DNA of 64,000 nt from assembly GCF_000430705.1 (NCBI RefSeq), contig NZ_AUMN01000006.1:1-64000 (forward strand), given 5' to 3'. The stretch comes from Arthrobacter castelli DSM 16402 (lineage in GTDB: Bacteria > Actinomycetota > Actinomycetes > Actinomycetales > Micrococcaceae). The translations under genes and the position numbers were made by a program. Positions 34,658 through 45,724 of this stretch are shown one piece after another. Each line of letters opens with the position of its first letter. The first letter of the stretch is position 1. A model generated the notes under the pieces. It ran no database searches, had not been told where the DNA came from, and saw only the letters and a program-made list of their open reading frames with translations.

Positions 34658-34723
34658 CGTCACGAGAAGACCGGTGTGCCGGTAGCCTGACCTGTAGAAC
34701 TTCGTATCTCACCAGGAGAAACT

Positions 34724-36007
34724 GTGAGCAAAACCGCCCAGTCCGTAGCAAACCTTCCGCTGTCCGACGTCGATCCGGAGATTTCCGCCGTCCTGGACCA
34801 GGAGCTGGACCGCCAACGTGGCACCTTGGAAATGATCGCCTCCGAGAACTTTGCGCCGCGGTCGGTGCTTGAAGCCCAGGGGTCGGTGCTGACCAACAAG
34901 TATGCCGAGGGGTATCCGGGGCGGCGCTATTACGGCGGTTGCGAATACGTCGACGTCGCCGAGAACCTGGCCCGCGACCGGGCCAAGGCACTGTTCGGGG
35001 CCGAACATGCCAACGTCCAGCCCCATGCGGGGGCGCAGGCGAACGCCGCTGCCTTGGCCGCGATGATCAAGCCGGACGATAAGATTATGGGCCTGGAGCT
35101 CGCCCACGGCGGCCACCTGACCCACGGCATGAAGCTGAATTTCTCCGGCAAGCTGTACAACGTTGCCGCCTATGGGGTGGATCCGGACTCGCTCCGCCTG
35201 GACATGGACAAGGTGCGTGAACAAGCCAAGGCCGAACGTCCCGATGTCATCATCGCCGGGTGGTCCGCCTACCCGCGACAGCTCGATTTCGGCGCCTTCG
35301 CCGAAATCGCCGACGAAGTCGGGGCCTACATGTGGACCGATATGGCTCACTTCGCAGGACTGGTGGCCGCCGGCCTGCATCCCAATCCGGTGCCGCATTC
35401 CGACGTCGTCACTTCCACGGTGCACAAGACACTGGCCGGTCCGCGCTCCGGTGTGATCTTGTCCCGCCAGGAGCTGGGCAAGAAGATGGACTCCGGGGTG
35501 TTCCCGGGACAGCAGGGCGGGCCGTTAATGCATGCCATCGCCGCCAAGGCCGTGGCGTTCAAAATCGCAGCTTCCGAAGAGTTCGCCGAACGCCAGCAAC
35601 GCACCGTCGACGGTGCGCGCATCCTCGCCGACCGGCTGATGAGCCGGGACGTGGCCGAACACGGGGTGAGCGTGCTGACCGGCGGCACCGATGTGCATCT
35701 GGTGCTGGTGGACCTGCGCAACTCGGCTATGGACGGCAAAGAGGCCGAGGATCTGCTGCACGCAGCCGGCATCACGGTCAATCGAAATGCGGTTCCGTTT
35801 GATCCGCGGCCTCCGATGGTGACCTCCGGTCTGCGGATCGGAACACCGGCACTGGCCACCCGCGGTTTCGGTGAGGCAGAATTTGGCGAGGTGGCGGACA
35901 TCATCGCTACGGCCCTCAAGCCCGGTGCCGACGTCGACAACCTGCGCAACCGGGTGGACCGGCTGGCTAGCGACTTCCCGCTGTACCCCGGATATGAGGA
36001 GTGGTGA
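34724..36007 (+). CDS. glyA: Serine hydroxymethyltransferase
   Basis: A 427-aa PLP enzyme interconverting serine + THF and glycine + 5,10-methylene-THF. [29 protein letters not shown]-like [17 protein letters not shown], and [14 protein letters not shown] with the PLP-binding Lys are all present, and the length is normal. The GTG start follows AGGAG by about 7 bases. The ZTP riboswitch precedes it and folD follows after 4 bp. It can use the glycine and methylene-THF that dimethylglycine and sarcosine breakdown yield, making serine. Confidence 0.96.
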   Translation: MSKTAQSVANLPLSDVDPEISAVLDQELDRQRGTLEMIASENFAPRSVLEAQGSVLTNKYAEGYPGRRYYGGCEYVDVAENLARDRAKALFGAEHANVQPHAGAQANAAALAAMIKPDDKIMGLELAHGGHLTHGMKLNFSGKLYNVAAYGVDPDSLRLDMDKVREQAKAERPDVIIAGWSAYPRQLDFGAFAEIADEVGAYMWTDMAHFAGLVAAGLHPNPVPHSDVVTSTVHKTLAGPRSGVILSRQELGKKMDSGVFPGQQGGPLMHAIAAKAVAFKIAASEEFAERQQRTVDGARILADRLMSRDVAEHGVSVLTGGTDVHLVLVDLRNSAMDGKEAEDLLHAAGITVNRNAVPFDPRPPMVTSGLRIGTPALATRGFGEAEFGEVADIIATALKPGADVDNLRNRVDRLASDFPLYPGYEEW

Positions 36008-36011
36008 ACCG

Positions 36012-36965
36012 GTGACTGAACAAGACCAGAAGAGCGGACCGGAGGCCGGCGCCGGGACACCGGCCCCGGCTCGGACTCTGGATGGCAAGGCCACGGCGCG
36101 GCAGATCAAGTCCGAACTGGCAGAGCGGGTCCAGGTCCTCGCGGAACGAGGCATCACCCCCGGGCTGGGCACGGTGCTGGTGGGTGATGACCCGGCCAGC
36201 CATTCGTACGTTGCCGGCAAGCACCGCGACTGCGCCGAAATCGGCATCAACTCCATCCGCAAGGACCTGCCGGACGATATCAGCCAGCTGGATCTGGAAG
36301 CGGTGATCGATGAGCTGAACAGCGATCCCGCCACGACGGGCTATATCGTGCAGTTGCCGCTGCCGGCGCACATTAACGCCAACGCCATCCTGGAGCGGAT
36401 GGACCCGGCCAAGGACGCCGACGGCCTGCACCCGGTGAACCTGGGACGGCTGACGCTGAACGTGTCAGGCGCAGCGGGCACGACCGGCGCCCCGCTGCCG
36501 TGTACGCCGAACGGCATCGTGGAACTGCTGGTTCGCCACGGCATCTCCTTGAAGGGCAAGGACGTACTGGTCATTGGACGCGGGATTACTGTGGGCCGCC
36601 CGCTGGGATTGCTGCTGACCCGCAAAGAAATCAACGCCACCGTCACGCTGGCACACACCGGCACGGTGGACCTGGCCGGGCACCTGGAACGGGCCAACGT
36701 CGTAATTGCAGCTGCCGGCTTCCCCTCGATGATCAAGGCGGACCAACTGAAGGAGGGGGCTATCGTCCTCGACGTCGGCGTCACCCGCACAGCCGACCCG
36801 GACACCGGCAAGACGAAACTCGCCGGAGACGTTGAACCTGCTGCGGCCAACGTGGCTTCCTGGATGTCCCCGAATCCGGGCGGTGTGGGGCCGATGACCC
36901 GTGCCATGCTGCTGGTCAACGTCGTCGAAGCGGCCGAACGCCAGGCGGGCATCACCTCCAACTGA
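36012..36965 (+). CDS. folD: Methylene-THF dehydrogenase / methenyl-THF cyclohydrolase
   Basis: A 317-aa bifunctional enzyme that converts 5,10-methylene-THF to 10-formyl-THF with NADP+. [20 protein letters not shown] carries the catalytic Tyr-x3-Lys, [13 protein letters not shown] the folate site, and [17 protein letters not shown] the cofactor site. About 28 extra residues ([13 protein letters not shown]..) precede the domain. GTG 36012 is 4 bp after glyA with AGGAG 10 bases upstream. One aptamer therefore probably controls both genes. Confidence 0.95.
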   Translation: MTEQDQKSGPEAGAGTPAPARTLDGKATARQIKSELAERVQVLAERGITPGLGTVLVGDDPASHSYVAGKHRDCAEIGINSIRKDLPDDISQLDLEAVIDELNSDPATTGYIVQLPLPAHINANAILERMDPAKDADGLHPVNLGRLTLNVSGAAGTTGAPLPCTPNGIVELLVRHGISLKGKDVLVIGRGITVGRPLGLLLTRKEINATVTLAHTGTVDLAGHLERANVVIAAAGFPSMIKADQLKEGAIVLDVGVTRTADPDTGKTKLAGDVEPAAANVASWMSPNPGGVGPMTRAMLLVNVVEAAERQAGITSN

Positions 36966-37036
36966 CAGCAGGCCGCCGACCGGCCTCCGGCTGACGGCGG
37001 CTTGGCCTCCGGCTGGCCGCCGGTTTTCCCGCTTCT

Positions 37037-37071
37037 TTCAGCCCGTTATTCGCGCCGAATAACGGGCTGAA
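37037..37071. terminator. Perfect 16-bp hairpin after folD
   Basis: TTCAGCCCGTTATTCG (37037-37052) and its exact reverse complement (37056-37071) flank a three-base spacer CGC. It sits 72 bp after folD and would end the glyA-folD transcript, though without a T-run. A protein-binding palindrome is the alternative. Confidence 0.6.
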
Positions 37072-37160
37072 GTCACGTGCGCCCATGTGTGGTGTAGATC
37101 TCACGGCGCGCCTCTTGTCTACAATAATGCGCGTATCTTACACTCAAAGCACAGGCGATG

Positions 37161-37193
37161 TTCCGTATTACGCAACAGGGCTCATAATACGAA
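37161..37193. promoter_or_regulatory. Candidate IclR operator before the demethylase gene
   Basis: TTCCGTATTA (37161-37170) and ATAATACGAA (37184-37193) form an inverted repeat, and TTCCGTATTACG alone is partly palindromic, like many IclR sites. A third CGTAT lies at 37133. TACAAT (37205-37210) just downstream is a possible -10 box. The IclR regulator at 41225-42046 is the natural candidate. Confidence 0.5.
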
Positions 37194-37350
37194 ACTTCTC
37201 CTCGTACAATGCAACACCGCTGCAGGCAGGGCTTCTGTCAACAAGTGGAACGCATCATGGGCAAAGGTGCCCAGCTCCATGGGCGATTCTCATCGGCAGG
37301 ACACAGCCGGCGTCGGGCTGCAGATACCACGCGAGCTCAGGGAGCCGATG

Positions 37351-38655
37351 ATGAATAAGAACGTCCCCTCCGTCGACCAATCCAACCGCACTGTGCCGAT
37401 CAATCTTCGACAGTCCGGACCGACCCCCGTTGAAATGCTGATAGATACGCGTGTCCGAAAATCGCCTTACTGGGAACTGTCCCATCAGGAAGGTTGCTGG
37501 AAGGCGTCGATTTACAACCGCATGTACCACCCGCGGGGCTACGTGAAGCCTGAAGACGGCGGGATGATGGTCGAGTATGACGCGTTGGTCAACCACGTCA
37601 CGCTCTGGAACGTCGCCGTGGAGCGGCAGATCCAGGTGAAAGGCCCCGATGCCGAGGCGTTCGTGAACTTCGTGATCACCCGCGACGCCGCCAAGATCCC
37701 GCCCATGCGGGCCCGGTATGTGATCCTCTGCAATGAAGACGGCGGCATCCTTAACGATCCGGTGCTGCTTCGCATCGCCGAGGACGAATTCTGGTTCAGC
37801 CTGTCCGACTCGGACCTGATGCTGTGGTTGCAGGGCGTCAACGTCGGCCACCGGTTCGATGTCGAGATCAAGGAGATCGACGTCGCCCCGGTGCAGATCC
37901 AGGGCCCCAAGTCCGAGGACCTGCTGGTCGATCTGGTGGGCCCGGCGGCGGCCGAGATTCCGTCGTACGGCTTGATGGCCTCGGCCGTGGGTGGCTGCGA
38001 GGTGATCATTTCCCAGACCGGCTTCACCGGCGAGAAGGGCTATGAAATCTACCTGCGCGATGCCACGCTCTACGCCGAGCAGATGTGGAACGCGGTGGTC
38101 GAAGCAGGCAAGAAGCACAACCTGATGGTTGTCGCTCCGGCACACCATCGCCGGATTGCCGCCGGCATCCTGTCCTGGGGCCAGGACATGGATGCCGAAA
38201 CCCTGCCGTTCCAAGTGAATCTGGGGTACCAGGTGCCACGGAAGAAAACGGCAGACTACATTGGCAAGCAGGCACTGGAAGCGGCCCGAGACGCGATCAA
38301 CGCCGACAAACCGCCGTACACTCACACGCTGGTGGGCATGAAGATGGACGGGCGGCCGATCGATGATTATGCCCCTGACTTCTGGCTCATTGCTCCGGAC
38401 GCTGAGTCCGAGCCGTTCGGCTACGTGACGTCACCGTGGTACTCGCCGGAGCTGGGCGTCAACATCGCCATGGGGTTCGTGCCGGTGCACCGGGCGGAGC
38501 TGAGTACCGAACTGTGGGTGCATCTGCCGGACAAGTACTCGGACTTCGTCGGCACGCCGGTGCGTGCCGAAGTTGTGGAGATGCCCTTTCGACCGTCAGT
38601 GAACCCGAATCAGCGTGAGCGGCTGAAAGGCTACGGGCTGGACGCGGCGGTCTGA
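37351..38655 (+). CDS. GcvT-family THF-dependent demethylase, DmdA-like
   Basis: A 434-aa member of the aminomethyltransferase/DmdA superfamily that should move a methyl or methylene group from its substrate to THF. The GcvT core is clear: TLWNVAVERQIQVKGPDAEA, GGILNDPVLLRIAEDEFWFS, APVQIQGPKSEDLL, SQTGFTGEKGYEIYL and the C-terminal GYVTSPWYSPELGVNIAMGF. The VERQ, NDPVLL and FWFSLSDSD stretches look more like DMSP demethylase DmdA than glycine-cleavage T protein. No gcvH or gcvP is nearby. ATG 37351 is chosen for AGGGAG at 6 bases; ATG 37348 is the alternative. The neighbours folD, fhs and fchA fit a demethylation role. The substrate cannot be read: DMSP, a betaine or a methoxy compound are possible. 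Confidence 0.8.
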   Translation: MNKNVPSVDQSNRTVPINLRQSGPTPVEMLIDTRVRKSPYWELSHQEGCWKASIYNRMYHPRGYVKPEDGGMMVEYDALVNHVTLWNVAVERQIQVKGPDAEAFVNFVITRDAAKIPPMRARYVILCNEDGGILNDPVLLRIAEDEFWFSLSDSDLMLWLQGVNVGHRFDVEIKEIDVAPVQIQGPKSEDLLVDLVGPAAAEIPSYGLMASAVGGCEVIISQTGFTGEKGYEIYLRDATLYAEQMWNAVVEAGKKHNLMVVAPAHHRRIAAGILSWGQDMDAETLPFQVNLGYQVPRKKTADYIGKQALEAARDAINADKPPYTHTLVGMKMDGRPIDDYAPDFWLIAPDAESEPFGYVTSPWYSPELGVNIAMGFVPVHRAELSTELWVHLPDKYSDFVGTPVRAEVVEMPFRPSVNPNQRERLKGYGLDAAV

Positions 38656-38689
38656 CGGCGGGCCGAATACGCCCCTGACAGCGGACTGA

Positions 38690-38722
38690 ACGTGCCGGCG
38701 CTCCCCGCGGGCGCCGGCACGT
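38690..38722 (+). terminator. Hairpin between the demethylase gene and fhs
   Basis: A 12-bp perfect stem, ACGTGCCGGCGC (38690-38701) / GCGCCGGCACGT (38711-38722), with a nine-base loop. No T-run follows, so it may only attenuate read-through into fhs or protect the upstream mRNA. Confidence 0.55.
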
Positions 38723-38872
38723 CACGCTCTCCAGATGGCGCCGACTTCTCCGCGCCCTGCAGCATCCTGCACTCTTGAAAAGCACCACCGCCAGGTCCAG
38801 ACTGAAAGTGCGCATCCAATGGTGAACGCGCAGTTTGCAGTGCCCTTGGCGGCTTATGACCAGAAAGGCTCT

Positions 38873-40573
38873 ATGACGACCATGCTGAGCAACCTCGAAA
38901 TTTCCCGGGGCGCAAGCCTCCGCCCGCTGCAGGACCTCGCAGCCGACATGGGCATCGCCGAACATCTGATTGAACCGTATGGCCGCACCACGGCGAAAAT
39001 CTCGCTTGAAACCATCGACGAACTGCAGGACAAACCCAGGGCCAAGTACGTCGTGGTCTCCTCGACCACTCCCACTCCGCTCGGTGCCGGCAAGACGACG
39101 ACGTCGGTGGGGCTGGGGCAGGCATTCAGCCATGTGGGCAAGCGCGGGGTCATCGCCCTGCGACAGCCGTCGATGGGCCCGACATTCGGAATCAAGGGCG
39201 GAGCGGCCGGAGGCGGGCACTCGCAAGTGGTGCCGATGGAGTCGCTCAACCTCCACCTGACCGGCGACATGCACGCGGTCACGGCCGCGCATAACCTGCT
39301 GTCGGCCATGGTGGACAACCACCTGCACAAGGGCAATGCCCTCGACCTCGATCCGCAAGCGATTACGTGGCGGCGGGTGCTCGACGTTAACGACCGGGAA
39401 CTGCGCCACATCGTCACCGGACTCGGGGGCAAGGCCGACGGCGCTCCCCGCCAGTCAGGTTTCGACATCACCGCCGCCAGCGAAGTGATGGCACTGCTGT
39501 CGCTGTCGACGTCGTTGCAGGATCTGCGCGAACGGTTGGGCCGGATTGTTGTCGGTTACGACCGCCAGGGCGACCCGGTGACGGCCGAGATGCTCAAGGC
39601 GGCCGGTGCCATGTGCGTGATCCTGAAGGAGGCAATCAAGCCGAACCTGATGCAGACGGTCGAGCAGACACCCGTGCTCATCCACTGCGGACCTTTCGGC
39701 AATATTGCCACCGGGAATTCGTCAATCATCGCCGACCAGATCGGCATCCGGGCCGGAGATTACCTGGTCACCGAGGCCGGGTTCGGAGCGGATATGGGCG
39801 CCGAACGGTTCTTCAATATCAAGTGCCGCAATTCGGGGCTGATTCCCGACGCCGCCGTCGTCGTCGCCACCGTCCGCGACCTGAAGACGCACTCGGGCAA
39901 GTACCGTGTGGTGGCAGGCAAGCCGTTGCCCGAGGAGATGCTTCAGGAGAACCCGGACGATGTCCTTGCCGGCGCGCCGAACCTGCGCAAGCAAATCGCC
40001 AACATCCGGCTCCACGGGGTGGAACCGGTGGTCGCGATCAACGCCTTCCCGTCGGACTACGACAGCGAGCACCAGGCGATTCTGGATATCGCCGCCGAGG
40101 AATCCACGCGGGCAGCGGTCTGCACCCACGTCGTCGACGGCGGCAAGGGGGCCGTGGAGTTGGCCCGCGCCGTGATGGAGGCCTGCGAAGAGCCGTCCGA
40201 CTTCCGCCAGCTGTATGACGACTCGATGCCCCTGGTCGAAAAGATCGAGACAGTGGCGCGCAACGTCTACGGCGCCGACGGGATAGACCTCTCCGCCACG
40301 GCGAAGCGCCAGCTCGAAAACTACGAGCGCAGCGGGTTCGGGCACTTGCCGGTCTGCATTGCCAAGACGCATTTGTCGATATCCTCCGACCCGGCACTCA
40401 AGGGAGCGCCAACGGGGTGGCGGTTGCCGGTGCGCGAAGTCCGCGCCTCCGTGGGGGCCGGATTCATCTACCCGATCTGTGGAGACATGAGTACGATGCC
40501 CGGTTTGTCCTCCACCCCCGCGGCCGAGCGGATGGACATCGGCGAAGACGGCGAAATTATCGGGTTGGCCTGA
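38873..40573 (+). CDS. fhs: Formate-tetrahydrofolate ligase
   Basis: A 566-aa enzyme making 10-formyl-THF from formate, THF and ATP, or ATP from 10-formyl-THF in reverse. TPTPLGAGKTTTSVGLGQ carries the P-loop, VALRQPSMGPTFG-like IALRQPSMGPTFGIKGG the formyl-phosphate region, and the C-terminal PAAERMDIGEDGEIIGL is conserved. ATG 38873, with GAAAGG just upstream, gives the usual family length; an earlier in-frame start would add 46 residues of unlike composition. fchA follows 3 bp later. Confidence 0.94.
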   Translation: MTTMLSNLEISRGASLRPLQDLAADMGIAEHLIEPYGRTTAKISLETIDELQDKPRAKYVVVSSTTPTPLGAGKTTTSVGLGQAFSHVGKRGVIALRQPSMGPTFGIKGGAAGGGHSQVVPMESLNLHLTGDMHAVTAAHNLLSAMVDNHLHKGNALDLDPQAITWRRVLDVNDRELRHIVTGLGGKADGAPRQSGFDITAASEVMALLSLSTSLQDLRERLGRIVVGYDRQGDPVTAEMLKAAGAMCVILKEAIKPNLMQTVEQTPVLIHCGPFGNIATGNSSIIADQIGIRAGDYLVTEAGFGADMGAERFFNIKCRNSGLIPDAAVVVATVRDLKTHSGKYRVVAGKPLPEEMLQENPDDVLAGAPNLRKQIANIRLHGVEPVVAINAFPSDYDSEHQAILDIAAEESTRAAVCTHVVDGGKGAVELARAVMEACEEPSDFRQLYDDSMPLVEKIETVARNVYGADGIDLSATAKRQLENYERSGFGHLPVCIAKTHLSISSDPALKGAPTGWRLPVREVRASVGAGFIYPICGDMSTMPGLSSTPAAERMDIGEDGEIIGLA

Positions 40574-40576
40574 TCC

Positions 40577-41221
40577 ATGGCGTCCGGGTGGACCGGTGGC
40601 GATTACCCGCAGCGGCCGTTCGACGACCTGCTGGCCGATGTCGCCGGAAGCGACCCCGCCCCGGCAGCCGGGTCGGTGACGGCGGCCAGCCTGTCGCTGG
40701 CGGCGGCGCTGACGGCGAAAGTCGCCCGCCGGTCCACCCGCCACATCTCCGACGCCGGCAGGTTGGCTGCCGCGGCGGATTCGTTGCGTGCCAGGGCAGT
40801 TCCTCTCATCAGCGGTGACGCAGCAGCGTACGCCGCCGTGTTGGCTGCTAAACGCAGTGGCCAGACGGGAGCCGGGCAGCGGCAGCCCGCCGGCGGGGAG
40901 GCAGCGGACGGCGAGGCCGCCGACGGGGAAGCCGCGGCCATGGCCGAAGCAATGCGGATTCCGGCCGAAATTGCCGTGACCGCTGCGGACGTGGTTGATC
41001 TCGCCGGCTACCTCGCGGCCCGAGGGAATCCGAACCTGTTGCATGACGCCATCGCCGCCGCAGATCTGGCATCCCAATGCTCTGCGGTCGCGGCGTCCCT
41101 GGCACGGGCCAATGCTTTGGACCCGGCATCCGGCCGGGACAGCGCCCGGTCAGACGCTGCTGATGCGGCCGCGTCGGCAGCGGAGCGCGCAGCCTCAGCC
41201 GCGGTCGCCATCGAACGCTGA
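40577..41221 (+). CDS. fchA: Cyclodeaminase/cyclohydrolase-family protein (FchA-like)
   Basis: A 214-aa all-helical protein of the FTCD C-terminal/FchA family, which in C1 pathways acts as methenyl-THF cyclohydrolase. FDDLLADVAGSDPAPAAGSV, the AAALTAKVARRS helix and the IPAEIAVTAADVVDLAGYLA and NLLHDAIAAADLA stretches match. An Ala/Gly/Glu-rich insert (EAADGEAADGEAAAMAEA) interrupts it near residue 115. It starts 3 bp after fhs. FolD also has this activity, so the gene gives a separate methenyl/formyl step to the catabolic branch. Confidence 0.8.
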   Translation: MASGWTGGDYPQRPFDDLLADVAGSDPAPAAGSVTAASLSLAAALTAKVARRSTRHISDAGRLAAAADSLRARAVPLISGDAAAYAAVLAAKRSGQTGAGQRQPAGGEAADGEAADGEAAAMAEAMRIPAEIAVTAADVVDLAGYLAARGNPNLLHDAIAAADLASQCSAVAASLARANALDPASGRDSARSDAADAAASAAERAASAAVAIER

Positions 41222-41224
41222 ATG

Positions 41225-42046
41225 TCAGCCGGTGTATCCCAGGTGGGCGCTGACCTGGTTGCCGGCATGGACCAGCTCGTCACAGAGCGCCGCGATTTCG
41301 TCGGACCGGAAGCGGAATGCGGGCCCCGACATGCTGATCGAACCAACCACGTCGCCCTGGTAGTCCCAAATGGGCACCGCGACGGCGTTGAGCCCGATCT
41401 CCAGCTCCTCGTAAACCGCTGAGTACCCGGTCTCGAGGACACGCTCCAGCTCCTGATCGAGGGCGGCCCGCGAGGTGATGGTTTTCGACGTCCGTGGCGG
41501 CTGGCCAGTGGCCTTGAGCACCTTGTCCCGCCCTTCAGCGTCGAGGTGCGCGAGGAAAATCTTGCCGCTCGCGGTGGCGTGCAACGGGGTCAGGTTTCCA
41601 ATCCAGTCGTGAGTGGCGACCGCAGACGGACCCATGGCCTGGTCTACGTTGACCGCGACATTGGAGCGCAGCACGGCCAGATTCGTCGTCTCGCCGAACT
41701 CATCGGCCAGTGCCTGCAGGATAGGGCGCGCCTCCTGCACCAGGGACAACCGACCGGGAATGGCGGCCGCCATGCGCAGAATGCCAAACCCGAGCTGGTA
41801 CTTGCCCCGCTCGTCGGTCTGCTGCACCATGCCGCGCCGTTCCAAGGCACTGATCAGCCGTGAGGCGGTGGACTTGTGAACCCCCATGGCCTCGGCGAGT
41901 TCGCCGACGAAGGAGCCGCCGGTCCTCGAGAGAATCTCCAGGACGGTGATGGCACGGTCCACCGACTGGACGCCAGGGCCGCTCGAGGCGCCGCCCTGTT
42001 CCGGATTGTGCTCAGTTCCTGCGGGAATGCGGGTATCAGATGCCAT
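41225..42046 (-). CDS. IclR-family regulator of the one-carbon/demethylation locus
   Basis: A 273-aa IclR regulator. The winged helix spans about residues 28-90 (SVDRAITVLEILSRTGGSFV, HKSTASRLISALERRGMVQQ), and the effector domain follows (NVAVNVDQAMGPSAVATHDW, TASGKIFLAHL, AVAVPIWDYQGDVVGSISMSG). The start at 42046 removes 19 unlikely N-terminal residues. It lies between fchA, which it faces tail to tail, and the dimethylglycine oxidase gene just upstream in the same direction, so it is probably cotranscribed with that gene. The likely site is 37161-37193. Confidence 0.85.
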   Translation of the reverse strand: MASDTRIPAGTEHNPEQGGASSGPGVQSVDRAITVLEILSRTGGSFVGELAEAMGVHKSTASRLISALERRGMVQQTDERGKYQLGFGILRMAAAIPGRLSLVQEARPILQALADEFGETTNLAVLRSNVAVNVDQAMGPSAVATHDWIGNLTPLHATASGKIFLAHLDAEGRDKVLKATGQPPRTSKTITSRAALDQELERVLETGYSAVYEELEIGLNAVAVPIWDYQGDVVGSISMSGPAFRFRSDEIAALCDELVHAGNQVSAHLGYTG

Positions 42047-42071
42047 ACCCGAATGGTACTTCGCACCGGAG

Positions 42072-44603
<2,532 letters not shown>

Positions 44604-44770
44604 TCATTCGAGTGACGGCTCTTCGATCAGTGCCGCCACTCGTATTCCGAACGGTAGCGGCGCCGCTGAGCGCCCGTCAATGGATGCTGTTACCCGGCCC
44701 TGAACCGGGAAGGCAACGCCATGCGCGCGCCATGGATTCGGGAGGTGTAGTTGGTTTGATGCAGGTGCAC

Positions 44771-44785
44771 TAGAGTGATCTGGTG
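44771..44785 (+). promoter_or_regulatory. Leaderless-type -10 box before the ABC exporter
   Basis: TAGAGT (44771-44776) is followed by six bases and GTG 44783, with no Shine-Dalgarno sequence. This spacing places the transcription start at or next to the start codon. Confidence 0.55.
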
Positions 44786-45724
44786 CACACAAACGTCTCA
44801 ACGAAATCAGTCATCAGTGCCCGGAATCTTACAAAGGCGTACGGCGAATTCAAGGCAGTTGACGATATCTCGTTCGAAGTTCCAGCTGGGGAGTCCTTCG
44901 GTCTGCTGGGTCCAAATGGTGCGGGGAAATCCACCGCCATGCGGATGATCGGGGGAGTGTCCGGCCGCACTCTGGGCGAACTGGATATCATGGGCCTCGA
45001 TCCCGAGCAGCATGGTCCCGAGGTGAGGGCCCATCTCGGCGTGGTGCCGCAGCAGGACAATCTGGACGAGGACCTCAAGGTCCGGGACAACCTGATTGTC
45101 TACGGGCGCTACTTCGGCCTGCCGCTGAGCTACCTGCGCCCCAAGGCCGACGAGCTGCTCGAGTTCGCGCAATTGAGCGACCGGGCCGGCGCCAAGGTGG
45201 ACGCGCTTTCCGGGGGCATGAAGCGGCGGCTGACCATCGCCCGGTCGCTGATCAACGATCCGAAAATCCTGTTGCTGGACGAGCCCACCACCGGACTGGA
45301 CCCGCAGGCCAGGCACACGCTGTGGGACCGGCTCTTCCGGCTGAAGGAGGCCGGGGTGACGCTGATCCTGACCACCCACTACATGGACGAGGCGGAGCAG
45401 CTGTGCGACCGGCTGATCGTGGTCGACTCCGGGTCCATCATGGCCGAGGGGTCGCCGTCGTCGTTGATTAAGCAGTATTCCACCCGCGAGGTGCTGGAAC
45501 TGCGGTTCGGAGCCGAGCGGAATGCCGCCATGGCCGGGCGGCTCGAGGGCGTGGGCGAGCGGCTGGAAGCGTTGCCCGACAGGGTGCTGATATACACCAA
45601 CGACGGCGAGAGTGCCCTGGAGGAGGTCACCGGCGCCGGGCTGCATCCCATCACTTCATTGGTGCGCCGCGCCAGCCTTGAGGATGTGTTCCTGCGGCTG
45701 ACCGGCAGGAGCCTCATTGAGTAG
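44783..45724 (+). CDS. ABC exporter ATPase (DrrA/NodI type)
   Basis: A 313-aa ATPase with Walker A LLGPNGAGKST, Q-loop GVVPQQDNLDEDL, signature DALSGGMKRRLTIARSL, Walker B ILLLDEPTTGLDP and H-loop LTTHYMDEAE. The MRMIGGVSGRT and LDPQARH features and a C-terminal DUF4162-like tail place it in the DrrA/NodI group, which exports antibiotics, lipids or polysaccharide precursors. It overlaps the first permease by 8 bp. The substrate is unknown. Confidence 0.88.
   Translation: MHTNVSTKSVISARNLTKAYGEFKAVDDISFEVPAGESFGLLGPNGAGKSTAMRMIGGVSGRTLGELDIMGLDPEQHGPEVRAHLGVVPQQDNLDEDLKVRDNLIVYGRYFGLPLSYLRPKADELLEFAQLSDRAGAKVDALSGGMKRRLTIARSLINDPKILLLDEPTTGLDPQARHTLWDRLFRLKEAGVTLILTTHYMDEAEQLCDRLIVVDSGSIMAEGSPSSLIKQYSTREVLELRFGAERNAAMAGRLEGVGERLEALPDRVLIYTNDGESALEEVTGAGLHPITSLVRRASLEDVFLRLTGRSLIE

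Larger units (their letters stand above)
36966..37350. other. Regulatory gap between folD and the demethylase gene
   Basis: About 385 bp without a gene, comparatively AT-rich from 37120 to 37220. It carries a terminator-like hairpin and a palindromic operator, listed separately, and the ribosome site AGGGAG (37339-37344). Confidence 0.6.

Noticed and set aside
34669-34682. Intrinsic terminator of the ZTP riboswitch
   Set aside because: ACCGG-TGTG-CCGGT is short and has no following T-run, so it is not called a terminator.
37351-38655. Glycine cleavage T protein (gcvT)
   Set aside because: No gcvH or gcvP is nearby and several stretches resemble DmdA more; a firm dmdA label was also withheld because the substrate is unknown.
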